This document shows positions 1-5,693 of a stretch of DNA of 5,693 nt, piece by piece (the first letter of the stretch is position 1; each line of letters starts with the position of its first letter). The notes under the pieces are model-generated. The model did not search any database and was not told the origin of the DNA. It saw only the letters and a list, made by a program, of their open reading frames with translations. This stretch comes from JADFSZ01 sp022560555 [NCBI: PVC group bacterium] (lineage in GTDB: Bacteria > GCA-001730085 > JADFSZ01), in assembly GCA_022560555.1 (NCBI GenBank), contig JADFSZ010000118.1, forward strand, positions 1-5,693, read 5' to 3'. A program made the position numbers and the translations under genes.

Positions 1-815
1 AAATCATTAATTTTAGTTTTCTTCATCCGGACGATTTAAGCCTCTCAGAAAAACCCATAAAAATACCCAATCCTATTTCTCGTGAACAATCTGTTATGAG
101 AACAAGCTTGATCCCGGGTCTGTTAAAAGTGGCTGTAAGAAATCAAAATATTAAGGAAATGAATCCATGGCTATTTGAAATCGGCCGTATATTTTTGGAA
201 GATTCGTCAAAAAAGAAAGTCTTCGAAAAAACGCGATTTTCTATATTGGTCGCAGGAGGCCCGCATGAGCTTAAAGGGCTTGTGGAGAGAATCCTTGCTA
301 AGTTTCAAATCGAGCGCGGGGTGATCAATACTTCGGACCATCCTTGGCTCAAGAAAAATCGGTCTTTAGAATGGCTGATCGACGGCGTTTCTCTCGGATT
401 TTTTGGTGTCTTAGCCGATTCCGTAAAATCAAAGTATGGATTGGACCTGAATGTATCTATCGGTGAATTTGATTTTGATCGGATTTGTCAGTCAGCAAAA
501 CTTGATAAAAAGTATGCGCCGATTCCAAAATATCCTGCTGTGTATCGTGATATGGCTCTTATTGTGGATGAGGGTGTGTCGTACCAGGATTGTGTTGAAT
601 GCATAAAGACTTATGGGGGATCATGGCTTGAGGATGTCAATCTGTTTGACCTCTATAGGGGTTCCCCACTCAAAACCGGAAAAAAAAGTATGGGTTTTTC
701 GTTAGCCTATAGAGATGCATCGAAAACACTGACAGAGAAAGATGTTGATGTCCCGCATGAAAAAATATTGCACGCCTGTTTTCAAAAACTGGGCGCTGAA
801 CTCAGACCCAATTAA
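1..815 (+). CDS. pheT: Phenylalanine--tRNA ligase beta subunit, C-terminal part (5' end outside window)
   Basis: Phenylalanyl-tRNA synthetase beta chain, partner of PheS in the cytoplasmic alpha2beta2 enzyme that charges tRNA-Phe. The frame is open from base 3 to the TAA at 813-815, so the gene enters from upstream. The Met at 96 is internal, because the family block NPxSxExSVMRTSLxPGLL runs straight across it (69-128). About 270 residues of a roughly 800-residue protein are visible. Counting from Met96, residues 1-140 are the catalytic-like core, with a segment (HPWL...DGVSLGFFGVLADSV) typical of its end. Residues 144-239 are a complete ferredoxin-fold anticodon-binding (FDX-ACB) domain, seen in KYPAVYRDMAL, LFDLYRG, GKKSMGFSLAYR and KTLTEKDV. 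Nothing looks truncated at the C-terminus. A 52-base gap separates it from the next gene. Identification is secure; whether pheS lies upstream cannot be seen. Confidence 0.96.
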   Translation, partial: IINFSFLHPDDLSLSEKPIKIPNPISREQSVMRTSLIPGLLKVAVRNQNIKEMNPWLFEIGRIFLEDSSKKKVFEKTRFSILVAGGPHELKGLVERILAKFQIERGVINTSDHPWLKKNRSLEWLIDGVSLGFFGVLADSVKSKYGLDLNVSIGEFDFDRICQSAKLDKKYAPIPKYPAVYRDMALIVDEGVSYQDCVECIKTYGGSWLEDVNLFDLYRGSPLKTGKKSMGFSLAYRDASKTLTEKDVDVPHEKILHACFQKLGAELRPN

Positions 816-867
816 AGCGGTTAAACTCAGAAAATCTTTTAAGCTTTAAAAAGCTCCTGTCTTCGTT

Positions 868-2061
868 ATGAAATCTGTTGACCAAACATATACTGTTACC
901 ATAGAAAAAATTGTTTTCGGAGGCTGGGGGCTTGGACGTATTGACAACAAGGTTTGTTTTGTTCCTTTCGTTTTGCCCGATGAGGAGGTGAAAGTTTGTA
1001 TTACGGAGGAGAAAAATGACTATTCATATGCTCGAAGCGTGGGGATTGTTAAACCATCTGGGGCCCGTGTTCAGGCCCCGTGTAAATATTATCAGGAATG
1101 CGGCGGATGCCATTATCAACACCTGAGTTATCCCGACCAATTAACTCTCAAAACTCAGCAGGTGAAAGATGTGATTCGAAGAATATATGGTTCGGTGGAT
1201 TTTCCCATATACGATACGATTCCTTCGGATGATCCATTTTATTATCGTAATGACGTTAAACTCACACGAAATTCGCAGCGGCTCAATTTTCGATACGGAT
1301 TTATTGGCACGGATCATGTCTCCGTTGTGCCTGTTGACGAGTGTATGATTGTGTCCCGGAAAATCAATCAGGAAATAATGAGTCTCCCGCGTGATAAAAG
1401 TAAGCATGCCAAAAAACTTACCATTAAAAGTGATCTCTCAGAGCATGTTTCGTATTGGCCCGGATCATCCGCTGTTTTGCACTCGAAAATAAATGACAAA
1501 AAAGTTTATTATGACGGACGAATATTTTTTCAAGCAAATCAAAATATTTTAGAAAAAATCATACGGCACATATTAAGTATGAACATTTATTCGAAGGAGG
1601 ACAGTTGTTTCTTTGATCTTTATGGCGGGGTTGGGGTCTTTTCTGTAATGATGTCCGATCGCTTCGAGAAGGGGATTCTTGTCGAAGAAAACCGTAAGGC
1701 AACGCGATATTTTGAAAAGGCTGTTAAGGATAATGAGCTGGAGGCAGATTCATTTAGGATTTACCGGAATCGTGTAGAGGATGTGTTTGGATGGGTGTTT
1801 GATAAGGAACACAAAAAAAATAATGTTGTATTTCTTGATCCGCCGCGTATGGGTCTTGACGAAAAACTAGTATCTGAAATATCAAAAAGACGAGAGCATA
1901 TTCAGCATGTTCTATACTTGTCATGCAATCCGTCGACATTGGCGCGGGACCTCAAAAGGTTTGAGAGTGATGCTGCCTGGCATGTAAAGGGTGTATGGCC
2001 ATTTGACATGTTTCCTCAAACGAAGCATATAGAATGTTTAGCTTGGTTAACGAAATCTTAG
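868..2061 (+). CDS. rlmD: RlmD/RumA-family 23S rRNA (uracil-C5)-methyltransferase, Fe-S containing
   Basis: SAM-dependent RNA methyltransferase that makes 5-methyluridine, most likely in 23S rRNA. At 397 residues it is full length for the family. Residues 8-62 form a TRAM RNA-binding domain. Cys72, Cys78, Cys81 (CKYYQECGGC) and Cys159 match the four [4Fe-4S] ligands of RumA; tRNA-specific TrmA lacks these. FQANQ (221-225) precedes the Rossmann methyltransferase fold, whose SAM motif is DLYGGVG (250-256), with Gly where the family usually has Cys in DLYCG. DPPRMG (324-329) and SCNPSTLARDL (352-362) follow, with catalytic Cys353. DMFPQTKHIE ends in the probable base Glu389. The ATG at 868 is the only reasonable start: an in-frame stop lies at 847-849 and TRAM begins at once. 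It has no clear Shine-Dalgarno. The target base (U1939, U747 or both) cannot be read from sequence, so the symbol is by family. Confidence 0.93.
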   Translation: MKSVDQTYTVTIEKIVFGGWGLGRIDNKVCFVPFVLPDEEVKVCITEEKNDYSYARSVGIVKPSGARVQAPCKYYQECGGCHYQHLSYPDQLTLKTQQVKDVIRRIYGSVDFPIYDTIPSDDPFYYRNDVKLTRNSQRLNFRYGFIGTDHVSVVPVDECMIVSRKINQEIMSLPRDKSKHAKKLTIKSDLSEHVSYWPGSSAVLHSKINDKKVYYDGRIFFQANQNILEKIIRHILSMNIYSKEDSCFFDLYGGVGVFSVMMSDRFEKGILVEENRKATRYFEKAVKDNELEADSFRIYRNRVEDVFGWVFDKEHKKNNVVFLDPPRMGLDEKLVSEISKRREHIQHVLYLSCNPSTLARDLKRFESDAAWHVKGVWPFDMFPQTKHIECLAWLTKS

Positions 2062-2097
2062 ACGCTGGGCTCTTTCTAAAATGAAGACATAACACGT

Positions 2098-2104
2098 AAG
2101 GGGG
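2098..2104 (+). promoter_or_regulatory. Purine-rich ribosome binding site with long spacing (Nudix gene)
   Basis: AAGGGGG is the only Shine-Dalgarno-like stretch before the ATG at 2119. It sits 14 bases upstream, farther than the usual 5-9. No other in-frame ATG, GTG or TTG lies between it and the ATG; only an ATA codon at 2110 would give normal spacing. Either initiation is weak or the start is non-canonical. Confidence 0.4.
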
Positions 2105-2118
2105 ACACTATACAAGTA

Positions 2119-2526
2119 ATGGGTAGGCAGAAATTTGTGGTTGTGTCAGGCGCCTTGATCCGGATGGGCCAAAAATTTCTTTTGGCGCAGCGTCGTCATG
2201 ACGTTCGGTTTCCTCTTTTATGGGAATTCCCGGGCGGCCGCATTGAGGCCCCCGAAACACCCAAGCAGTGTGTTATAAGGGAAATGAAAGAGGAGCTAGG
2301 CATACTTGTCAAACCTCTACGATTGCTGGGAACATTTGAGGATGAACTTCCGGACCTGAAGATATATGTTTACTTGTATGAATGTGAAATTTATTCAGGA
2401 TCACCAAAAAGTTTAGAATGTGAAGATTGGGGATGGGTTTCACTTGAAAAAATAGAAGACTTGTCCTTAGCGCCCCTCGATCAAAAAATTTTCACTTGGC
2501 TCAAAGATGATACGTGTCATAAATAA
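2119..2526 (+). CDS. Nudix hydrolase, MutT-like (deoxy)nucleoside triphosphate pyrophosphohydrolase
   Basis: Small cytoplasmic Nudix enzyme of 135 residues, close to MutT in length. The box GX5EX7REUXEEXGU is perfect at residues 40-62: G40, E46, R54, E55, E58, E59, G61, I62. The glutamates should bind the catalytic Mg2+ or Mn2+. It is preceded by LLAQRR and WEFPGG (35-40), the arrangement of MutT enzymes that hydrolyse oxidised dNTPs such as 8-oxo-dGTP. The C-terminal EDWGWVSLEKIEDLSLAPLDQKI (102-124) matches the family's conserved ending, including the L-x-P-x-D element near the base pocket. A sanitising role is therefore likely, but substrate choice among Nudix proteins is not safely predicted from motifs. 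It follows the methyltransferase by 57 bases and precedes the DUF456 gene by 18, consistent with co-transcription. Confidence 0.9.
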   Translation: MGRQKFVVVSGALIRMGQKFLLAQRRHDVRFPLLWEFPGGRIEAPETPKQCVIREMKEELGILVKPLRLLGTFEDELPDLKIYVYLYECEIYSGSPKSLECEDWGWVSLEKIEDLSLAPLDQKIFTWLKDDTCHK

Positions 2527-2531
2527 ATCTC

Positions 2532-2537
2532 AAGGAG
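2532..2537 (+). promoter_or_regulatory. Ribosome binding site supporting a GTG start at 2545
   Basis: AAGGAG lies 7 bases before the GTG at 2545. It fixes the start of the DUF456 gene, which has no earlier ATG in frame after the Nudix stop codon. Confidence 0.7.
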
Positions 2538-2544
2538 TGAACTT

Positions 2545-3058
2545 GTGTTAGAAAGTCCCGGAATCATGGCCCTGCTGATTTGGGTCCTTTTTTTTCTTGG
2601 AACATGTATGCTTGTATTTTGGCTCCCGGGTAATCTTCTATTTGTCACAGGCTTGATCGGTTTATCATTCGCGACTCAATTTAGTATTATTCCCGGGAAA
2701 ATTCTTTTGATCGTCATAGGCCTTTTTCTTTTGGGAGAAGCTTTTGAGTGGATCGGAGCCATGGTGGGTGTTCGTGTGTTTGGCGCTTCAAAAGAAGCTG
2801 CGTGGGGTGCTTTGGCCGGCGGGCTCATCGGATTTTATAGGTCTATTAGGAATTGGGGTCGCGGCTCTTCCCGGACTTCTTCTGGGGCTTTTTATCGGCG
2901 CGCTTGTTGTTGAGCATCGAAAGAAGAGGCCTCTTGCCCGCTCTGTATGGGCAGGGGTCGGTTCTCTCTTTGGATGGGCGATGGGGGTTGGTGTTAAAAT
3001 ACTTGTCGCGATCGCTATTCTTGTGTTAACCTTAAGAAACGTTCCTTTTAAATTTTAG
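2545..3058 (+). pseudogene. DUF456-family membrane protein, frame split by an apparent +1 frameshift
   Basis: Small hydrophobic protein resembling the DUF456 family, whose function is unknown. It is encoded in two overlapping frames: 2545-2913 from a GTG start with a good ribosome binding site, and an ending that stops at 3056-3058. The first frame gives about three membrane segments (roughly residues 7-26, 27-46 and 52-70), the WLPGNLL loop typical of the family, then GASKEAAWGALAGGLIG. After that it turns into Ser/Arg-rich, non-membrane sequence. The second frame continues the family pattern exactly there: a glycine-rich hairpin (IGLLGIGVAALPG, LLLGLFIGALVVEH) and a last hydrophobic helix (VGVKILVAIAILV). 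Dropping one T of the 2833-2836 run joins them into 170 residues, a normal family length. It may be a pseudogene, a sequencing or assembly error, or recoding. The ORF ends 8 bases before the next start. Confidence 0.75.
2833..2836 (+). other. Putative frameshift point (four-T run)
   Basis: Frame 1 reads GGA TTT TAT AGG here, while the family-like continuation reads ATA GGT CTA one base later. Reading three T instead of four restores a continuous DUF456 protein. The exact base cannot be proven, since both frames stay open for some distance around it. Confidence 0.6.
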
Positions 3059-3066
3059 GACTTGCT

Positions 3067-4152
3067 ATGGCAAAAATCGACCCATTGCTTGAGTTGGCCA
3101 TACAGAAAAATGCGTCGGACGTGCATGTCGGCAGTTTTAGCGATTGTTATCTGCGTATCAATGGAAAGCTATTGCCTCTATCCGCCGAGGAGATTCCCGA
3201 AGAATTCCGTGTTGAGGATAAAACGGAGGTTCTTCTAGAAATCTTATCGGAAGAGCAGAGGATGCAGTTTGAAAAAGATTTAAGTCTCGATTTTTCATAT
3301 ATCCTGCGTTTAGATAAACCTTGGCGCGCCCGGGTGAATTATTACCGGCAAAATCGCGGGGGATGTGATGCTGTTTTTCGCATTGTACCTCCGGACATTC
3401 CAACATTGAAGGATCTTGGATTTCCTCCATCGGTTATTCAGATGCTGCAGACCAAGCAAGGAATTATTTTCGTCACAGGGCCTCGTGGATCGGGCAAAAC
3501 GACAACATTAGCGGCTATGGTCGATGAATTGAACCGAAATACGACGGATCACATAATTACGGTTGAAGATCCAATAGAGTATGTTCATAAAAATAAATCT
3601 TGCATTGTCACTCAAAGAGAGCTGGGCTCACATACGGATACATTTTCGAATACGCTACGCGCGGCGCTCCGGGAGGACCCTGATGTGATTGTGATTGGGG
3701 AGATGAGAGATTTAGATACCATCTCTATGGCTTTAACATGCGCGGAAACGGGACATCTTGTGCTTGGAACACTGAATACAAATGATGCTGCGTCTACCAT
3801 TGATCGCGTGATTAATGTTTTTCCACCCAACTCGCAAGAACAGGTTCGAGTGATGATTTCGGATTCTTTACGCGGAATCATATCCCAACAGCTCGTTCCT
3901 ATGAAAGAACAGGATGCGAGGTGTATCGCGTTGGAAATTCTTGTCGGATCCCCGGCTTTATCCAGCATGATCCGTGAAAAGAAAACGTTTAATTTAATGA
4001 GTTATATGCAGACGGGTAAAGTAAAATTTGGTATGGAAATAATGGATGATAGCCTTTTGGATCTTTTTAGGAAAAACCTGATCAGTTGGGAAACGGCGCT
4101 TCTCTATTCACATGATTCTTTAGCCTTAGAGGTGGCGAAAGGAGAAACTTGA
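3067..4152 (+). CDS. PilT-family type IV pilus retraction ATPase, divergent paralogue
   Basis: Cytoplasmic hexameric secretion ATPase of the PilT/PilU group that powers pilus retraction at the inner membrane. Its 361 residues are normal for PilT. ASDVHVG...LRINGKL (16-35) is the PAS-like N-terminal domain. Then come Walker A GPRGSGKT (138-145, Lys144), Asp box ITVEDPIEYVH (164-174, Glu167), Walker B DVIVIGEMRD (206-215, Glu212), His box (228-243) and a PilT-type SSMIREKK (299-306) in place of the AIRNLIRE motif. Oddities: Arg140 replaces the usual Thr of GPTGSGKS, and the His box reads TGHLVLGTLNT, so the second histidine is Asn237. The ATG at 3067 has GGA 6 bases upstream. Its stop overlaps the next start by one base, so the two are translationally coupled. 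PilU is an alternative name. Whether it is active or an accessory subunit is undecided. Confidence 0.9.
   Translation: MAKIDPLLELAIQKNASDVHVGSFSDCYLRINGKLLPLSAEEIPEEFRVEDKTEVLLEILSEEQRMQFEKDLSLDFSYILRLDKPWRARVNYYRQNRGGCDAVFRIVPPDIPTLKDLGFPPSVIQMLQTKQGIIFVTGPRGSGKTTTLAAMVDELNRNTTDHIITVEDPIEYVHKNKSCIVTQRELGSHTDTFSNTLRAALREDPDVIVIGEMRDLDTISMALTCAETGHLVLGTLNTNDAASTIDRVINVFPPNSQEQVRVMISDSLRGIISQQLVPMKEQDARCIALEILVGSPALSSMIREKKTFNLMSYMQTGKVKFGMEIMDDSLLDLFRKNLISWETALLYSHDSLALEVAKGET
4138..4144 (+). promoter_or_regulatory. Ribosome binding site that favours ATG 4152 over TTG 4149
   Basis: AAAGGAG, inside the end of the upstream ATPase gene, lies 7 bases before ATG 4152 and only 4 before TTG 4149. 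The ATG is therefore the better start, overlapping the upstream TGA by one base (TGATG). Confidence 0.7.
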
Positions 4153-5666
4153 TGGATGCCATGCAGGAATTGCTTCTACGTCTGATTGATGTGAATGGAA
4201 GTGATTTGCATATATCCGAGCATCATATGCCCATGATGCGGGTGCACGGAACATTAATCAAAGCTTCCGACAAAGATTTTACGGATGCTGAGATCCGTGA
4301 GATGATCTTTAGTCTTATGAATGACCATCAAAAAAAAAGTTTTCAAAATCGATTTTCTTTTGATTTTGCGCATGAAATACCGGGGAAGGCCCGTTTTAGA
4401 TGTAATGTGATGCGTCATCAGAGGGGGCTTGGAGGTGTTTTTCGTTTAATCCCGTCCATTATTAAATCGATCGATGATCTGAATTTGCCAAAAACGCTGA
4501 TTGATTTATCAAACACGCACAGAGGGTTGATTTTGATCACGGGGCCCACGGGGTCCGGGAAATCAACGACTATGGCCGCCATGATTGATCACATTAATAG
4601 AACAAGAGAGGCGCATATCATTACTTTGGAGGATCCTATCGAATTTGTTCATCAGCCTATAAAATGCCGTATTAGCCAAAGAGAAATCGGAACGCACGCG
4701 ACTTCTTTCGCGAAAGCTTTGATTGAAGCGCTTCGGGAAGATCCTGATGTGATCCTTGTCGGAGAAATGCGTGATTTAGAAACAATCGCTCAGACCATCA
4801 CAGCCGCCGAAACGGGAGCCCTCGTTTTTGGGACACTTCACACGAACAGCGCGGCAAAAACAATCACGAGAATTTTGGATTCATTTCCAGAGGAACAGCG
4901 TGAACAAATCCGGATTATGATGTCTAAATCCATCGTGGGTATTGTGGCGCAGCAATTACTTCCCACCCAAGATCACAAATCCCGTGTGCCCGCGTTTGAG
5001 ATATTGAGGGGATCCGGAGGCCTTAGCAATATTATCCGGGAAGGAAAAATACATCAAATTCAAACGATTATTGAAATGGGGCGATCGGAAGGAATGCGGA
5101 CAATGGACCAATCGCTTCAGGAGCTGGTTGCAGCCAAAAAGATTCTTGTTCGGGACGCTTATGTTTACGCGATCGAAAAAGACAAATTCCTGGAAGGCGA
5201 CATTGAACAGAAGCAGGCTTCATTTACAAATAATTATTCATCGTTTTGTCAGAACTTAGTTGAAAATATCCAAGAGGCTAAAAAGAACAAACAATCCATT
5301 GTCCTGTTGAACATCGCCATGGAAGGAATCGACCTTTACTATGATGTCGCTGGCCAAAAAGACATATCGTCTCTCGTCAGTAATATAACGGATATGATAT
5401 TAAAAAGCGCGAGGGGATATGATAGCTTTTTTGGAGAAGATCTACCGAAAAACTATTTAGTGGTGCTGAATAAAACGGACAATGGCAAAGCTCTTGCACA
5501 ACGTGTCTATGATAGCCTCGCCCCCTTTATAAAATTAAAAACGCAAAGTAAAAAAGTATCTGTCGATGTTATGGTCGGTTATGCTGTCCTGTCCGATGAT
5601 ATTAGTGATGCTGAACAATTCATTATGGCCACAAGGACTAATATCATCCGACAAGCTTCTTTTTGA
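4152..5666 (+). CDS. pilT: PilT-family retraction ATPase with C-terminal degenerate GGDEF-like domain
   Basis: Second retraction ATPase, 504 residues from ATG 4152; PilT is usually about 340-370. Residues 1-100 are the N-terminal domain (NGSDLHIS, RVHGTL). Residues 100-345 are the RecA-like motor: Walker A GPTGSGKST (131-139, Lys137), Asp box ITLEDPIEFVH (157-167), Walker B DVILVGEMRD (199-208, Glu205), His box TGALVFGTLHT (221-231) with His230 kept but Ala223 in place of the first histidine, SNIIREGK (292-299), and the family ending MRTMDQSLQEL. All catalytic motifs look functional. After a charged linker, residues about 360-504 are an extra domain with a beta-alpha-beta-beta-alpha-beta-alpha order like GGDEF. 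There the signature is replaced by GEDLP (428-432) and no catalytic Glu remains, so cyclase activity is unlikely. Partner of the ATPase just upstream. The domain call is inference from pattern; the PilT call is firm. Confidence 0.92.
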   Translation: MDAMQELLLRLIDVNGSDLHISEHHMPMMRVHGTLIKASDKDFTDAEIREMIFSLMNDHQKKSFQNRFSFDFAHEIPGKARFRCNVMRHQRGLGGVFRLIPSIIKSIDDLNLPKTLIDLSNTHRGLILITGPTGSGKSTTMAAMIDHINRTREAHIITLEDPIEFVHQPIKCRISQREIGTHATSFAKALIEALREDPDVILVGEMRDLETIAQTITAAETGALVFGTLHTNSAAKTITRILDSFPEEQREQIRIMMSKSIVGIVAQQLLPTQDHKSRVPAFEILRGSGGLSNIIREGKIHQIQTIIEMGRSEGMRTMDQSLQELVAAKKILVRDAYVYAIEKDKFLEGDIEQKQASFTNNYSSFCQNLVENIQEAKKNKQSIVLLNIAMEGIDLYYDVAGQKDISSLVSNITDMILKSARGYDSFFGEDLPKNYLVVLNKTDNGKALAQRVYDSLAPFIKLKTQSKKVSVDVMVGYAVLSDDISDAEQFIMATRTNIIRQASF

Positions 5667-5693
5667 TCTTCCCTCTTGATTTATCAACGAGCC

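Noticed and set aside
96-98. ATG at 96 as the start of a short 239-residue protein
   Set aside because: The frame is open upstream to base 3 and encodes the conserved PheT block that continues across this Met, so it is internal.
842-855. Inverted repeat AGCTTT-AA-AAAGCT between pheT and the methyltransferase gene
   Set aside because: The loop is only two bases, the stem is AT-rich and no T tract follows, so it is unlikely to be a terminator.
1141-1407. Minus-strand ORF of 88 codons, and similar minus-strand ORFs at 1754-1939, 3158-3430 and 3612-3968
   Set aside because: Each lies wholly opposite a well-conserved plus-strand gene and its translation shows no family motif, so they are antisense shadows.
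2062-2118. Gap before the Nudix gene as a promoter region
   Set aside because: No convincing pair of -35 and -10 elements at proper spacing was seen.
4149-4151. TTG at 4149 as the start of the second PilT
   Set aside because: It is only 4 bases from the ribosome binding site and is followed at once by ATG 4152, which has 7-base spacing.
5071-5259. Plus-strand 62-codon ORF inside the second PilT gene
   Set aside because: It is out of frame within a coding region whose own frame shows continuous PilT motifs; the product has no recognisable features.
5673-5691. Possible hairpin just after the last stop codon (CTCTTGA, loop TTTA, TCAA-C-GAG)
   Set aside because: The stem is short and bulged, and the window ends two bases later, so no T tract can be seen; not enough to call a terminator.

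Overview
The window is a stretch of bacterial chromosome with moderate to slightly AT-leaning composition. All genes lie on the plus strand and are packed tightly, so it reads as one directional gene cluster, possibly a single operon. The content mixes housekeeping genes (phenylalanyl-tRNA synthetase beta subunit, an iron-sulfur RNA m5U methyltransferase, a MutT-type Nudix hydrolase) with type IV pilus ATPases. This points to a free-living, probably Gram-negative bacterium. The sequence alone does not fix the phylum. The divergent PilT proteins and the PilT fusion would suit an under-sampled or candidate-phylum lineage, but that is only an impression.

Layout. Positions 1-815 are the 3' end of pheT, which runs in from outside the window and includes the complete FDX-ACB anticodon-binding domain. 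Positions 868-2061 are an intact RlmD/RumA-like 23S rRNA uracil-C5 methyltransferase with its four cluster cysteines and catalytic cysteine. Positions 2119-2526 are a small Nudix hydrolase with a perfect Nudix box. Positions 2545-3058 are a DUF456-type membrane protein whose reading frame is split by an apparent +1 frameshift near a four-T run at 2833-2836. Positions 3067-4152 and 4152-5666 are two tandem, translationally coupled PilT-family retraction ATPases. No intergenic gap exceeds about 60 bases, and no convincing promoter, terminator, RNA gene, mobile element or CRISPR array was seen.

How it works together. The first three genes serve translation and nucleotide quality control. The last two would form or modify the retraction motor of a type IV pilus. 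The most interesting part is the motor pair. The upstream ATPase has an altered Walker A (GPRGSGKT) and lacks the second His-box histidine. The downstream ATPase keeps that histidine, lacks the first one, and carries about 145 extra C-terminal residues that look like a degenerate GGDEF domain without its signature residues. This suggests, as inference only, a divided or hetero-oligomeric motor with a built-in nucleotide-sensing or scaffolding module.
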